Assembly: GCF_963678635.1 (NCBI RefSeq) | Contig: NC_087069.1 | Location: 23,736,303-23,796,302 of the forward strand | Reading direction: 5' to 3' | Origin: Symsagittifera roscoffensis | Lineage: Eukaryota > Xenacoelomorpha > Acoela > Convolutidae | DNA length: 60,000 nt | In this document: positions 20,515 through 30,769 of the stretch, piece after piece | How positions within the stretch are numbered: position 1 is the stretch's first letter | Layout: every line of letters starts with the position of its first letter | Program-made: the position numbers and the translations under genes | Notes under the pieces: generated by a model | Told to the model about the DNA's origin: nothing | The model's input: the letters and a program-made list of their open reading frames with translations, nothing else | Databases searched by the model: none

Positions 20515-20789
20515 ACAAATACTGGCTGAGATTCGTCTGAAGACAGAATTAGAGCAATTGGATTAGATTATAGTTCCAATAACCAAACATCTTTCATTAT
20601 GGCTGCATTCTTGGCAAGGTATAACCTTTTCAAGCGTGCAAATTCCTAGTCTACTTGGATCCAAAGGTGTCGGAGATGGATCATGATATCATACAGGTTA
20701 CAAGCAGAGAAGCACGAAACATATCACATTCCTTCACTACACGAAATCTTATAGCTGACTATCCCGTTGATGTATGTGCTGGTACTCAG

Positions 20790-21077
20790 CTTATGTTTTT
20801 TTATTAATTGAGCAAAGTTCAATACCAAATAGTCGGAGACACAAAAGCACCGCTTTTACGAGTCATTGATACAAATCGTCGATTGAACAACGGTTACGCA
20901 TGTACAATTGAACCGAATAATCGTAAAGAGTTTAGTTTTTTGGACTTTTTAAAGCTTTTGGTCAACAATGATTCCAACACTTCTGTGAGCTTACGCCGGA
21001 AAAACGGAGGAATCGTTCATTTCGCTGGAGGGGGAGAAGTTGTTTTGACCTTGCACTTTCGAAAATTTACCAATTGA
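20790..21077 (+). pseudogene. Penton-like minor capsid protein, C-terminal part, unit I
   Basis: Open from 20808 to 21077: IVGDTKAPLLRVIDTNRRLN, then FSFLDFLKLLVNN and a terminal GGIVHFAGGGEVVLTLHF. The closing strand pattern (polar-Gly-x-x-V-x-F-x-G-x-G-x-V-x-L-T-L) is what I associate with the end of Maverick minor capsid (single jelly-roll) proteins. The upstream part of the gene is shattered. Copies are near 23,795-24,060 and 31,860-32,105. Confidence 0.45.
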
Positions 21078-21559
21078 TCAACATGAACTCATATCACAAC
21101 AACCAAGCAAACCTAACACATTTCTAGGTGCACTTAAAATGTTTACACGGTCTCCATTGGAAAAACGTTGGTTAACTTTACATAAACTTTTGTGTTGAGA
21201 AATACTGGTGCCGTATATTTTTCGCTAAAAGAAAGAATAGACAGTGTTTTTGGCCAAAGACTTGGTCCGAAAAGCTGAAAACCTATGGGTTGCCTTCTCT
21301 TCGGGTTGAAAACTTATATTTCAAAATAATCCAAGTTGCAATAGGTATATACCTCATTTCATTTCCAGGAATTCTTGTGCGCTGAACAAAAGCAAGGTTT
21401 TTTATTGTTGCTTGAAAAATGAACAACAGCGAGAGATCGGCGAAAGTGGACACATAACTACCACGAATTCCAATGCTCTTTGCGTGGATGACTCCAAAGG
21501 GTGATATTGAATTTTCATTAACAAGAACAGAACGTATTAACTAAATTTGGAACCGCAAT

Positions 21560-22117
21560 ATGACTTTACAAAGAGATGCATCCGGCACTCTCAGAAGAAG
21601 TTTTCTCTCGCAATATCAATGTGAAATTCATGAAAATTGACGGGTTCGAGTCTAAAGAAAATTAGAAAATTTTCTTCTAGTTTTCGATGATTCTTATGAA
21701 AACATCCTTAATGCAAATGAGTTTTTAAGACAAGCGACAACGGGGAGACACAGATGGATAGAAGAAATAATAGTTAAGCTTAACTTGTTTCAACAAAGTC
21801 AACGGTCGCGTACGATTGACTTGAACACTTCACACATCTTTCTGTTCAAATCGCCTCGTGACGTTCAGCAAGTAGACCTTTGAGGACTACATTTGAATAT
21901 AACAAAACATTTGAGAACATGTTTCAAAGTAGCTACCAGACAATCTTATGAAAATCTTCTAATCAACTTGAGCACCCGTACATTAGATTGTTTAGGATTT
22001 TTTTCAAGTGTCACACAGCTTGAGCAAACCGTTAGTTTTTTACTGAAAGCAGGAATTACTCCAATCACTGACGAAAAAGAAACACTTATCTTTTCTGCGG
22101 CATATGATAGAACTTAA
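21560..22117 (+). pseudogene. Packaging ATPase fragment, unit II (N-terminus missing)
   Basis: Begins at KEMHPALSEEVFSRNIN, i.e. after the Walker A region, because the upstream sequence is deleted at about 21,540. It includes a Walker B-like VFDDSYENI (about 21,682-21,710, with an indel just before), the SQRSRTIDLNTSHIFLFKS signature and, unlike most copies, the C-terminal part LLINLSTRTLD to about 22,117. Several indels break the frame. Confidence 0.7.
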
Positions 22118-22219
22118 ACATGACTAGCTAAGATGTCCAATTAGAAAAACTTCAAATGGCGAGACCAAAAAAGTTTTTATTTGCGGTTGTTTGCTCAATG
22201 TAGTCATTGGAAACTTTTT

Positions 22220-22568
22220 TTTAAAGTACTTCACAACCTAATTATGACTGCTGAAGAATTCATTCTCAATTCGAAACACCTACATGTTCAAACGCAACCT
22301 CATGCTGCACGTGTGTCTTCATGATACTAGTATTAAAGATAAGAAATCTCAGCTATCCTACCTTAACTGGCTTAGACCCCTATTACCTCCTCAAACTAGT
22401 AAGACTACTGCAAAAAAAAAGGAACAGTTTAAGGAAAATGTTGAGATCCAACAAGAACAACTTAAACTGTTATCGGACAATGAAGAAGCAGCATTGGTCG
22501 ACCGTGATAAAGATGAAATAACAGAAGAGAAAAACGATTCATTGACCGAAAGTGTTTTAGGACATTAA
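22220..22568 (+). pseudogene. Acidic frame, unit II
   Basis: The frame 22284-22568 (94 codons) is the best-preserved copy of this gene: LSYLNWLRPLLPPQTSK, a Lys/Gln-rich helix, then an acidic tail EEAALVDRDKDEITEE ending ESVLGH. It lies directly after the ATPase. Likely helical. No family recognised. Confidence 0.5.
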
Positions 22569-22679
22569 CAGGTTTTGGAAGTGAAAAATTTATTCGAGCA
22601 AAAATCATACATGAACTCGTAAAATTTTCAGAAAGTGTATCCATAAATCATGACAATGAAATTATGCACGAGATAAAGT

Positions 22680-23154
22680 ACAAACAGGACTTGAGGCTGC
22701 TGTATTTTTAAACAACAGCCAACAAAAACTACTCAATCCGGCGTTCATTGTCATTTTAACTGCTCTCAACTTGACTGAAAAGCTGGTAAAAAAATTGAGA
22801 AGCTCATACATTCACAGAATGCAAACTTTTGTCATCGCAATCATTTCGAGAACAAACCGTGTCACAAACCTTGAACCAAACAAAGTAACTAAACAAGATG
22901 TTCCTCGCCTGGTTTCCTTAAGACCAGAACAGTCATTGAAATTAGTTCGACGTCCAAAACTTTATGTTGGTGGTTATGTTAGAATCGCCAATATAGACAT
23001 ATCTTTTTGCAAGGATTACAAAAATTTGTTCACCGATGAAGTTTCTAACATACCATTACGAACTCTGCCAACATGCAATTTGATTGATACTAACAGAGAC
23101 TTGATGGAAGAATTATTTACGAGTCTGAGCCATTCGCGTTCTGGAGAAGTATGA
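22680..23154 (+). pseudogene. Capsid-associated frame, unit II (longest copy)
   Basis: Open 22771-23154 (127 codons): FVIAIISRTNRVTNLEPNK, SLKLVRRPKLYVGGYVRIAN, then FCKDYKNLFTDEVSN and NLIDTNRDLMEELFTSLSH. This copy and the last one (30,854-31,219) keep the native continuation after FCK; the inner-array copies are cut at that point. Function uncertain; by position it belongs to the capsid/virion set. Confidence 0.5.
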
Positions 23155-23299
23155 ATCATAAAAAAACATGGATGAGAGAGGGCACTTCCAGCCGTTTTAC
23201 CTAAAATGATCGCTTTTTACAATCACCCTAGTTTCATCTGCATTAATGAAAGTTTTTAAAGATAACACTCTGGTTAACTGCAAAATCTCCTAAGTGAAG

Positions 23300-24063
23300 A
23301 AAAAGTTTGCAAAGCGAACGGATATTAGCAGTTACAGAAACTACCTTCTCCTCTCAGATAAACAACTTAACTGACATCAACATTTTGTACTTCCAAAAAA
23401 TTTGGGTAATAGCGAGCATGAAAATTGAGAAAGACATCATATCCATGCCTTACCTGGGAGAATTATCAAAACTAAATAAGAAGAGAGCATACGAGCCTTG
23501 AAAAAATACTGGCTGGGATTCGTCTGAAGACAGAATTAGAGCAATTGGGTTAGGTTATAGGTCCAATAACCAAACATAATTCATTATGGCTGCATTCTTG
23601 GGAAGGTATAACATTTTCAAGCATGCAAATTCCTTACTTGGATTCAAAACTGTCGGAGATGGATCTGGATACCATATAGGTTACAAGCAGAGAAGCACAA
23701 AACATAGCACATTCCTTCACTACACGAAATCTTATAGCTGACTATCCCGTTGATGTACGTGCTGGTACTCAGCTTATGTTTTTTTTAATTGGACAAAGTT
23801 CAATATCAAATAGTCGGAGAAACAAAAGCACCGCTGTTTGTTATGAGTCATTAAAACAAATCGTCGATTGAACAACTGTTACGCATGTACAATTGAACCG
23901 AATCATCGTACAGAGTTTAGTTTTTTGGACTTTCTAAAGCTTTTGGTCAACAAAGATTCTAATACTTCTGTGAACTTGCGCCGGGAAAATGGAGGAATCG
24001 TTCCTTTCGCTGGAGGGGAAAAGTTGTTTTGACCTTGAATTTTCGAAAATTTACCAATTGATC
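23300..24063 (+). pseudogene. Middle and C-terminal minor-capsid fragments, unit II
   Basis: Contains the INNLTDINILYFQK frame (23307-23501), then diverged sequence around 23,600-23,760 (TRNLIADYPVDV in a shifted frame) and the penton-like C-terminal block with several frameshifts (about 23,795-24,060). It aligns along its length with 20.3-21.1 and 31.3-32.1 kb. Confidence 0.45.
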
Positions 24064-24123
24064 AACATGAATTCATATCACAACATTCAAGCAAACCTAA
24101 CACTATTCTGGGTGCACTAAAAT

Positions 24124-24960
24124 AGTTTACATGGTCTCCATTGGACAAACGTTGGTTAATTTTACATAAACTTGAAAAAAATTTCACAAATTTTTGTGTT
24201 GAGAAATACTGGTGCCGTTTATTTTTCGCTAAAAGAAAGAAAAGACAGAGTTTTCGGCCCAAAGTTTTGGACCGAAAAGCTGAAAACCTATATAATTTGG
24301 GTTGCTTTCTCCTCGGGTTGAAAACTTATATTTCAAAATAATCCAAGTTGCAACAGGTATATACCTCATTACACTTCCAGGAATCCTTGTGCGCTGAAGA
24401 AAAGCAGGGTTCTTTATGATTGCTTGAAAAATGAACAAAAACGAGAGATCAGCGAAAGTGACACATACTTATCACCAATTCCAATGCTTTTTGCATGAAT
24501 GACTCCAAAGGGTGATATTAAATTTTCATTAACAAAAACAAAACTTATTGATTACAGCGGCCAAATTTTTCAGAGGAAGGAGCAGATAAAAAGTTTCAGA
24601 AGAAGATTTGATTACATGAAAAAGATTTTTGTCCAGTAATTGCTCAATTTGTATACTTCCAGAGGTTCAAGTTTACCATATTTATGTTATGATTATAATG
24701 TTTCTTTTTATGTCATGTAATGTTAGCCAGCAAGCCAAGAGTATGTCTTCCTGAACTTATCTTAGTACCCAAACGTCAGCTAGGAGTTCAGATGGATCTA
24801 AACAGCAGTGAATTGTCAAATGGGGATCACACGATTGTGAAAGAGGATACTGTGAAAAAATTGATCCTAAAAATTGAAAATAGCCCAGCAATTTAGATTG
24901 TAGAACTGCATGACATAAATGATAAAGATTTTGAAAGTTTTTACTGTTCAAATTTTTAAA
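24124..24960 (+). pseudogene. Head of unit III: exonuclease-like tail and conserved unknown
   Basis: 24141-24341 repeats the FCVEKYWCRLFFAKRKKR piece of the first frame; about 24,340-24,600 repeats the following segment with indels; about 24,725-24,900 repeats the GVYLPEL/IVKEDTVKK region with frameshifts and a local insertion near 24,680-24,725. All are clearly degraded relative to 17.8-18.6 kb. Confidence 0.45.
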
Positions 24961-25044
24961 TAAAGTTTTTTTGATTTTTTACAAGCTTCAATTACACTGA
25001 GAAAAATTCTAACATAGTCCGTAGAATAAACCGTTTCTCAAAAG

Positions 25045-25242
25045 TCAGAAACAACAGCAGCAGTCGATGAACATGGCGCAACAAAAGGAACAGATTTTGC
25101 TTTTAACGAAACAAACTGTGAAAAAAAGCAAAGCGTGAAAGTTTTCTAATAATGTAGCTTTGCCACGATCTGAAGTTATTTTTGCTGCGCAAATGGCAGC
25201 AATTCTAGTTTTACTATATCTCTGCATCCTCAATTTTTCTTT
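25045..25242 (+). pseudogene. Small membrane protein, inner unit 1
   Basis: Leader TTAAVDEHGATKGTDFAFN followed in a shifted frame by a hydrophobic helix AAQMAAILVLLYLCIL (about 25,184-25,231). The same arrangement precedes every ATPase copy that has its N-terminus. A single-pass virion membrane protein is plausible by position; no family is recognised. Confidence 0.4.
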
Positions 25243-25282
25243 CACTAAAATAAGTTGTGAAGATACTTCAGTTTAGTTCTCA

Positions 25283-25730
25283 TTTGTATATGGCTTGGTT
25301 GGAAAAAACAGGAATAATGTGATTGATAATTCGACAAGAGTTTTCATTGCGGTAGTGGACCCTCAGGGAATTTTTGGGATGGGAATTGATGGGAATTGTT
25401 TTTTCAAGCTTTACAAAGAGATGCATCCGGCACTCTCAGAAGAAGTTTTCTCTCGCAATATTAATGTGACATTCATGAAAATTGACGGATTCGAGTCTAA
25501 AAGAAATTTAGAAAAGTTTTTCTTGTTTTCGATGATTCTTATGAAGACATCCATAATGCAAATGAGTTTTTAAGACAACCGACAACGGGGAGACATAGAT
25601 GGATAGATGAAATAATAGTTAAGCTTAACTTGTTTCAACACAGTCAATGGTCGCGTACGATTGACTTGAACACTTCACAAATCATTCTGTTCAAATCGCC
25701 TAGTGACGTTCAGCAAGTAGAACTTTAAGG
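25283..25730 (+). pseudogene. Packaging ATPase, inner unit 1 (Walker A destroyed)
   Basis: Open 25295-25573. The N-terminus IDNSTRVFIAVVDPQGIFG aligns with the Walker A region of units 3 and 4, but GPSGSGK has been replaced by DPQGIFG and a deletion follows. The rest keeps KEMHPALSEEVFSRNIN and MKIDGFESKR, then a frameshift in the Walker B region at about 25,520. SQWSRTIDLNTSQIILFKS follows to about 25,720. Confidence 0.75.
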
Positions 25731-25789
25731 ACTACATTTGAATATAACATAACATTTGAGAACCTGTTACAATGTTTTTTTTGAAGTAC

Positions 25790-26120
25790 TTCACAACCTA
25801 ATTATGACTGCTGAAGAGTTCATTCTAAATTCGAAACACCTATATGTTCAAAGGCAACCTCATGCTGCACGTGTGTGTTCATGATACTACTATTAAAGAC
25901 AAAAAATCTCAACTATCCTACCTTAACTGGCTTAGACCCATTTTACCTCCTCAAACTAGTAAGGCTACTGCAAAGAAAGGAACCATTTACGGAAAATTCT
26001 GCGCTCCAACAAACTAAACTGTCAACGGACGATGAAGAAGCAGCATTGGTCGACCGTGATAAAGATGAAATAACAGACGAGAAAAACGATACACTGATCG
26101 AAAGTGTTTTAGGACATTAA
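25790..26120 (+). pseudogene. Acidic frame, inner unit 1
   Basis: The frame 25875-26120 repeats LNYPTLTGLDPFYLLKLVRLL in the alternative reading and ends with EEAALVDRDKDEITDEKND. It is almost identical to 27256-27501, showing recent duplication of inner units 1 and 2. Confidence 0.5.
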
Positions 26121-26279
26121 CAGGTTTTGGAAGTGAAAAATTTATTCAAGCAAAAACCATACACGAACTAGTAAAAGTTGCAGAAAGAGTAACTATAAAA
26201 CATGACAATGAAATGATGCACGTGGATTAAGTACGAATAGGATTGAGGCTGCTGTATTTTTAAGCAACAGTCAACAAAA

Positions 26280-26669
26280 ACTACTCAATCCGGCGTTCAT
26301 TGTCATTTTAACTGCTCTCAACTTGACTGAAAAGTTGGTAAAAAAAAGACATGCTCATACATTCACAAAATGGAAAGCTTTGTCATCGCAATCATTTCGA
26401 GAACAAATCGTGTCAAAAATCTCGCACCAAACAAAGTAAATAAAGCAGATATTCCTCGCCTGGTTTCCTCAAGAGCAGAACAGTCATTGAAATTAGTTCG
26501 ACGTCCAAAACTTTATGCTGATGGTTATACTAGAATCGCCAATGTAGACATATTTTTTTGCAATTCAGAAACAACAGCAGCAGTAGATGAACCTGACGCA
26601 ACAAAAGTAACAGATTTTGCTTTTAAAGAGACAAACTGTGAAAAAAAGCAAAGCCTGAAAGTTTTCTAA
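26280..26669 (+). pseudogene. Chimeric frame across tandem junction 1 (capsid-associated + membrane leader)
   Basis: Open 26370-26669: FVIAIISRTNRVKNLAPNK, SLKLVRRPKLYADGYTRIAN, then at about 26,561 the tandem junction FFCN/SETTAAVDEPDATK and on to a stop after KKQSLKVF. The frame stays open across the join, so the amplification created a new fusion reading frame not present in the parental order. Confidence 0.6.
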
Positions 26670-26839
26670 CAATGTAACTTTGCCAGGATCTGAAGTAGTT
26701 TTTGCTGCGCAAATGGCAGGAATTCTAGCTTTACTATATCTCTGCATCCTCAAACTTTCTTTCACTAAGTTATTTGCGAAGAAACTTCAATTTAGTTCTC
26801 ATTTGTATATGGCTTGGTTGGTTAGGTTCTACCAAATAA

Positions 26840-27105
26840 AATGAAATTCATGAAAATTGACGGTTTCGAGTCTAAAAGAAAATTAGAGAAATTTCTTCTA
26901 GTTTTCGATGATTCTTATTAAAACATCCATAATGCAAATGAGTTTTTAAGACAACCGAGAACGGGGAGACATAAATGGATAGATGAAATAATAGTTAAGC
27001 TTAACTTGTTTCAACACAGTCAATGGTCGCGCACGATTGACTTGAACACTTCACACATCATTCTGTTCAAATCGCCTCGTGACGTTCAACAAGTAGAACT
27101 TTAAG
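26840..27105 (+). pseudogene. Packaging ATPase, inner unit 2 (N-terminus deleted)
   Basis: Starts at MKIDGFESKRKLEKFLLVF; the ~180 bases with Walker A are deleted at about 26,840. A stop (TAA, about 26,918) replaces Glu/Met in the Walker B neighbourhood, LLVFDDSY-stop. SQWSRTIDLNTSHIILFKS follows. This deletion explains why unit 2 is shorter than its neighbours. Confidence 0.75.
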
Positions 27106-27159
27106 GACTACATTTGAATATAACAAAACATTTGAGAACCTGTTACAATGTTTTTTTGA

Positions 27160-27501
27160 AGTACTTCACAACCTAATTATGACTGCTGAAGAGTTCATTC
27201 TAAATTCGAAACACCTATATGTTCAAAGGCAACCTCATGCTGCACGTGTGTCTTCATGATACTACTATTAAAGATAAAAAATCTCAACTATCCTACCTTA
27301 ACTGGCTTAGACCCCTTTTACCTCCTCAAACTAGTAAGGCTACTGCAAAGAAAGGAACCATTTACGGAAAATTCTGCGCTCCAACAAGAACAAATTAAAC
27401 TGTCAACGGACGATGAAGAAGCAGCATTGGTCGACCGTGATAAAGATGAAATAACAGACGAGAAAAACGATACACTGATCGAAAGTGTTTTAGGACATTA
27501 A
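27160..27501 (+). pseudogene. Acidic frame, inner unit 2
   Basis: Near-identical to the unit-1 copy, open 27256-27501, acidic tail EEAALVDRDKDEITDE. Five to six scattered differences are visible between the two. Confidence 0.5.
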
Positions 27502-27639
27502 CAGGTTTTGGAAGTGAAAAATTTATTCGAGCAAAAACCATACACGATTTAGTAAAATTTGCAGAAAGAGTAACCATAAAACATGACAATGAAATGATGC
27601 ACGTGGATTAAGTACGAATAGGATTGAGGCTGCTGTATT

Positions 27640-28051
27640 TTTAAACAACAGTCAACAAAAACTACTCAATCCGGCGTTCATTGTCATTTTAACTGCTCTC
27701 AACTTGACTGAAAAATTGGTAAAAAAAATGAAATGCTCATACATTCACAAAATGGAAAGCTTTGTCATCGCAATCATTTCGAGAACAAATCGTGTCACAA
27801 ATCTCGCACCAAACAAAGTAACTAAAGCAGATATTCCTCTCCTGGTTTCCTCAAGAGCAGAACAGTCATTGAAATTAGTTCGACGTCCAAAACTTTATGC
27901 TGATGGTTATACTAGAATCGCCAATGTAGACATATTTTTTTGCAATTCAGAAACAACAGCAGCAGTAGATGAACCTGACGCAACAAAAGTAACAGATTTT
28001 GCTTTTAAAGAGACAAACTGTGAAAAAAAGCAAAGCCTGAAAGTTTTCTAA
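27640..28051 (+). pseudogene. Chimeric frame across tandem junction 2
   Basis: Open 27704-28051 (115 codons), the longest chimeric frame: LVKKMKCSYIHKMESFVIAI, SLKLVRRPKLYADGYTRIAN, junction at 27,947, then ETTAAVDEPDATKVTDFAF to a stop. Same junction bases as at 26,565 (TGCAATTCAGAAAC), so one event was copied by unequal exchange. Confidence 0.6.
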
Positions 28052-28226
28052 CAATGTAACTTTGCCAGGATCTGAAGTAGTTTTTGCTGCGCAAATGGCA
28101 GGAATTCTAGCTTTACTATATCTCTGCATCCTCAAACTTTCTTTCACTAAGTTAGTTGCGAAGAAACTTCAATTTAGTTCTCATTTGTATATGGCTTGGT
28201 TGGTTAGGTTCTACCAAATAAAATGA
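28041..28226 (+). CDS. Small single-pass membrane protein, inner unit 3 (hypothetical)
   Basis: A short frame (61 codons from the preceding stop) overlapping the end of the chimeric frame by 11 bases and ending just before the ATPase. It has SEVVFAAQMAGILALLYLCI, a convincing transmembrane helix, then a basic amphipathic tail (KLSFTKLVAKK). There is no good in-frame ATG before the helix except the Met in AAQM, so the true start is uncertain; it may originally have been one protein with the acidic leader upstream. Confidence 0.35.
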   Translation, partial: KFSNNVTLPGSEVVFAAQMAGILALLYLCILKLSFTKLVAKKLQFSSHLYMAWLVRFYQIK

Positions 28227-28231
28227 TAGGC

Positions 28232-28710
28232 TTAATGTGATTGATACTTCGACAAGAGTTTTCAAGGCGGTAGTGGGACCCTCAGGATCTGGAAGAACGG
28301 ATTTAATTTCCAAATTTTTGATGGGAATTTTTTTTCACGCTTTACAAAGAGATGCATCCGGCACTGTCAGAAAAAGTTTTCTCTCGCAATATTAATGTGA
28401 AACTCATGAAAATTGACGGTTTCGAGTCTAAAAGAAAATTAGTAAAATTTCTTCTAGTTTTCGATGATTCTTAATAAAACATCCTTAAAGCAAATGAGTT
28501 TTTAAGACAAGCGACAATGGGGAGACATAGATGGATAGATGAAATAATAGTTAAGCTTAACTTGTTTCAACAAAGTCAACGGTCGCGTACGATTGACTTG
28601 AACACTTCACACATCTTTCTGTTCAAATCGCCTCGTGACTTTCAGCAAGTAGACCTTTTAGGACTACATTTGAATATAACAAAACATTTGAGAACCTGTT
28701 ACAAAGTTTT
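28232..28710 (+). pseudogene. Packaging ATPase, inner unit 3 (Walker A Lys to Arg)
   Basis: N-terminus STRVFKAVVGPSGSGRTD at about 28,250-28,303: the Walker A lysine is Arg. A frameshift follows at about 28,335, then KEMHPALSEKVFSRNIN in a shifted frame, Walker B-like LLVFDDS with a stop after it (about 28,472), and an open piece 28517-28732 with SQRSRTIDLNTSHIFLFKS. The gene would normally power DNA packaging into Maverick capsids; this copy is dead. Confidence 0.8.
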
Positions 28711-28734
28711 TTTAAAGTACTTCACAACCTAATT

Positions 28735-29061
28735 ATGACTGCGGAAGAGTTCATTCTAAATTTGAAACACCTATATATTCAAAAGCAACCTCATGCTGCA
28801 CGTGTGTCTTCATGATACACAAGGATACACAAAGATAAAAATCTCAACTATCCTACCTTAACTGGCTCAGACCATTTTTACCTCCTCAAACTAGTAAGGC
28901 TACTGCAAAGAAAGGAACCATTTACGGAGAATGCTGCACTCCAACCAGAACAAATTAAACTGTTAACGGACGATGAAGAAGCAGCATTGGTCGACCGTGA
29001 TAAAGATGAAAGAACAGAAGAGAAAAACGATATACTGACCGAAAGTGTTTCAGGACCTTAA
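28735..29061 (+). pseudogene. Acidic frame, inner unit 3
   Basis: Repeat of the acidic frame with a local duplication in GATACACAAGGATACACAAAG (about 28,813) shared with unit 4 only, so units 3 and 4 are each other's closest relatives here. Confidence 0.45.
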
Positions 29062-29209
29062 CAGGTTTTGAGAGTGAAAAATTTATTCGAGCAAAAACCA
29101 TACACGAACTTGTAAAAGTTTCAGAAAGAGTAACCATAAAACATGACAATGAAATGATGCACGTGGATTAGGTACGAACAGGACTTGAGGCTGCTGTATT
29201 TTTAAACAA

Positions 29210-29613
29210 CAGCCCACAAAAACTACTCAATCCGGCGTTCATTGTCATTATCACTGCTCTCAACTTGACTGAAAAGTTGGTAGAAAAAATTGACATGCTC
29301 ATACATTCACAAAATGGAAAGTTTTGTCATCGCAATCATTTCGAGAACAAATCTTGTCACAAACCTCGCACCAAACAAAGTAACTAAAGCAGATGTTCCT
29401 CGCCTGGTTTTCTCAAGAGCAGGACAGTCAATGAAATTAGTTCGACGTCCAAAACTTTATGCTGATGGTTATACTAGAATCACCAAGGTAGACATATCTT
29501 TTTGCAAGTCAGAAACAACAGCAGCAGTAGATGAACCTGACGCAACAAAAGTAACAGATTTTGCTTTTAACGAGACAATCTGTGAAAAAAAGCAAAGCCT
29601 GAAAGTTTTCTAA
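29210..29613 (+). pseudogene. Chimeric frame across tandem junction 3
   Basis: Open 29290-29613: FVIAIISRTNLVTNLAPNK, ADGYTRITKVDISFCK, junction at 29,509, then SETTAAVDEPDATKV. The junction reads TTTGCAAGTCAGAAAC, the G version, which looks closer to the two parental sequences (GCAAGG and AAAGTCAG) than the T version at junctions 1 and 2. Confidence 0.6.
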
Positions 29614-29788
29614 CAATGTAATTTTGCCAGGATCTGAAGTAGTTTTTGCTGCGCAAATGGCAGCAATTCTAGCTTTACTATATCTCTGCATCCTCAAACT
29701 TTCTTTCACTAAGTTATTTGCGAAGAAACTTCAATTTAGTTCTCATTTGTATCTGGCTTGGTTGGTTAGGTTCTACCAACTGAAATGA
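29603..29788 (+). CDS. Small single-pass membrane protein, inner unit 4 (hypothetical)
   Basis: Same frame as 28041-28226: SEVVFAAQMAAILALLYLCI then KLSFTKLFAKK and a hydrophobic C-terminus, stop TGA at 29786-29788, 10 bases before the ATPase frame. Conservation in all units that keep this stretch argues it was part of a real gene. Confidence 0.35.
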   Translation, partial: KFSNNVILPGSEVVFAAQMAAILALLYLCILKLSFTKLFAKKLQFSSHLYLAWLVRFYQLK

Positions 29789-29792
29789 TAGG

Positions 29793-30290
29793 CTTAGTGT
29801 GATTGATACTTCGACAAGAGTTTTCAAGGCGGTAGTGGGACCCTCAGGGTCCGGAAAAGCGGTTTTAATTTCCAAATTTTTGATGGAAATTTTTTTCACG
29901 CTTTACAAAGAGATGCATCCGGCACTGTCAGAAAAAGTTTTCTCTCGCAATATTAATTTGAAATTAATGAAAATTGACGGTTTCGAGTCTAAAAGAAAAT
30001 TAGAAAAATTTCTTCTAGTTTTGGATGATTCTTATGAAAACATCCTTAATGCAAATGAGTTTTTAAGACAAGCGACAACGGGGAGGCATAGATGGTTAGA
30101 TGAAATAATAGTTAAGCTTAACTTGTTTCAACAAAGTCAACGGTCGCGTACGATTGACTTGAACACTTCACACATCTTTTTTGTTCAAATCGCCTCGTGA
30201 CTTTCAGCAAGTACACCCTTTAGGACTACATTTGAATATAACAAAACATTTGAGAACCTGTTACAAAGTTTTTTTTAAAGTACTTCATAA
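29793..30290 (+). pseudogene. Packaging ATPase, inner unit 4 (best preserved; Walker A Thr to Ala)
   Basis: Open 29799-30200. Domains in order: VVGPSGSGKAVLISKF (Walker A with Lys kept but the Thr/Ser replaced by Ala), KEMHPALSEKVFSRNIN, MKIDGFESKRKLEKFLLVLDDSYENI (Walker B), GRHRWLDEIIVKLNLFQ and SQRSRTIDLNTSHIF. An extra T at about 30,180 shifts the frame, and FKSPRDFQQVHPLGLHLN continues in 30181-30378. The product belonged to the FtsK/HerA superfamily of genome-packaging ATPases found in Mavericks. The C-terminal quarter seen in unit II is missing. Confidence 0.85.
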
Positions 30291-30299
30291 CCTAATTAT

Positions 30300-30624
30300 G
30301 ACTACTGAAGAGTTCATTCTAAATTCGAAACACCTATATATTCAAAAGCAACCTCATGCTGCACGTGTGTCTTCATGATACACAAGGATACACAAAGATA
30401 AAAATCTCAACTATCCTACCTTATTTGGCTCAGACCCCTTTTACCTCCTCAAACTAGTAAGGCTACTGCAAAGAAAGGAAACATTTACGGAAAATGCTGC
30501 GCTCCAACAAGAACAAATTGAACTGTTAACGGACGATGAAGAAGCAGCATTGGTCGACCGTGATAAAGATGAAAGAACAGAAGATAAAAACGATACACTG
30601 CCCAAAAGTGTTTTAGGAGCTTAA
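30300..30624 (+). pseudogene. Acidic frame, inner unit 4
   Basis: Last copy of the acidic frame, in shifted frames, ending with EEAALVDRDKDE then KNDTLPKSVLGA. Shares the GGATACACAAAG duplication with unit 3. Confidence 0.45.
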
Positions 30625-30769
30625 CAGGTTATGAGAGTGAAAAATTTATTCGAGCAAAAACAATACTCGAACTAGTAAAAGTTTTAGAAAGAGTAACCAT
30701 AAAGCATGACAATGAAATGATGCACGTGGATTAAGTCCGAACAGGACTTGAGGTTGCTGTATTTTTAAA

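Larger units (their letters stand above)
17822..21138 (+). repeat. Large tandem unit I (~3.3 kb)
   Basis: Starts at the TTTACACGGTCTCC landmark and ends in TTTCTAGGTGCACT, joined directly to the start of unit II at about 21138. It covers the module from the exonuclease-like frame to the penton-like C-terminus. The N-terminal half of the ATPase is deleted here. Confidence 0.8.
21139..24123 (+). repeat. Large tandem unit II (~3.0 kb)
   Basis: Same order as unit I, starting at TTTACACGGTCTCC (about 21141) and ending TTCTGGGTGCACT at about 24119. The part between the first frame and the ATPase, including the membrane protein, is deleted. Confidence 0.8.

Noticed and set aside
25045-29709. Recurrent - strand frame ending in a Cys run
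   Set aside because: Antisense of the membrane-protein leader (CAGCAGCAG on the + strand gives Cys codons); repeated only because the unit is repeated.
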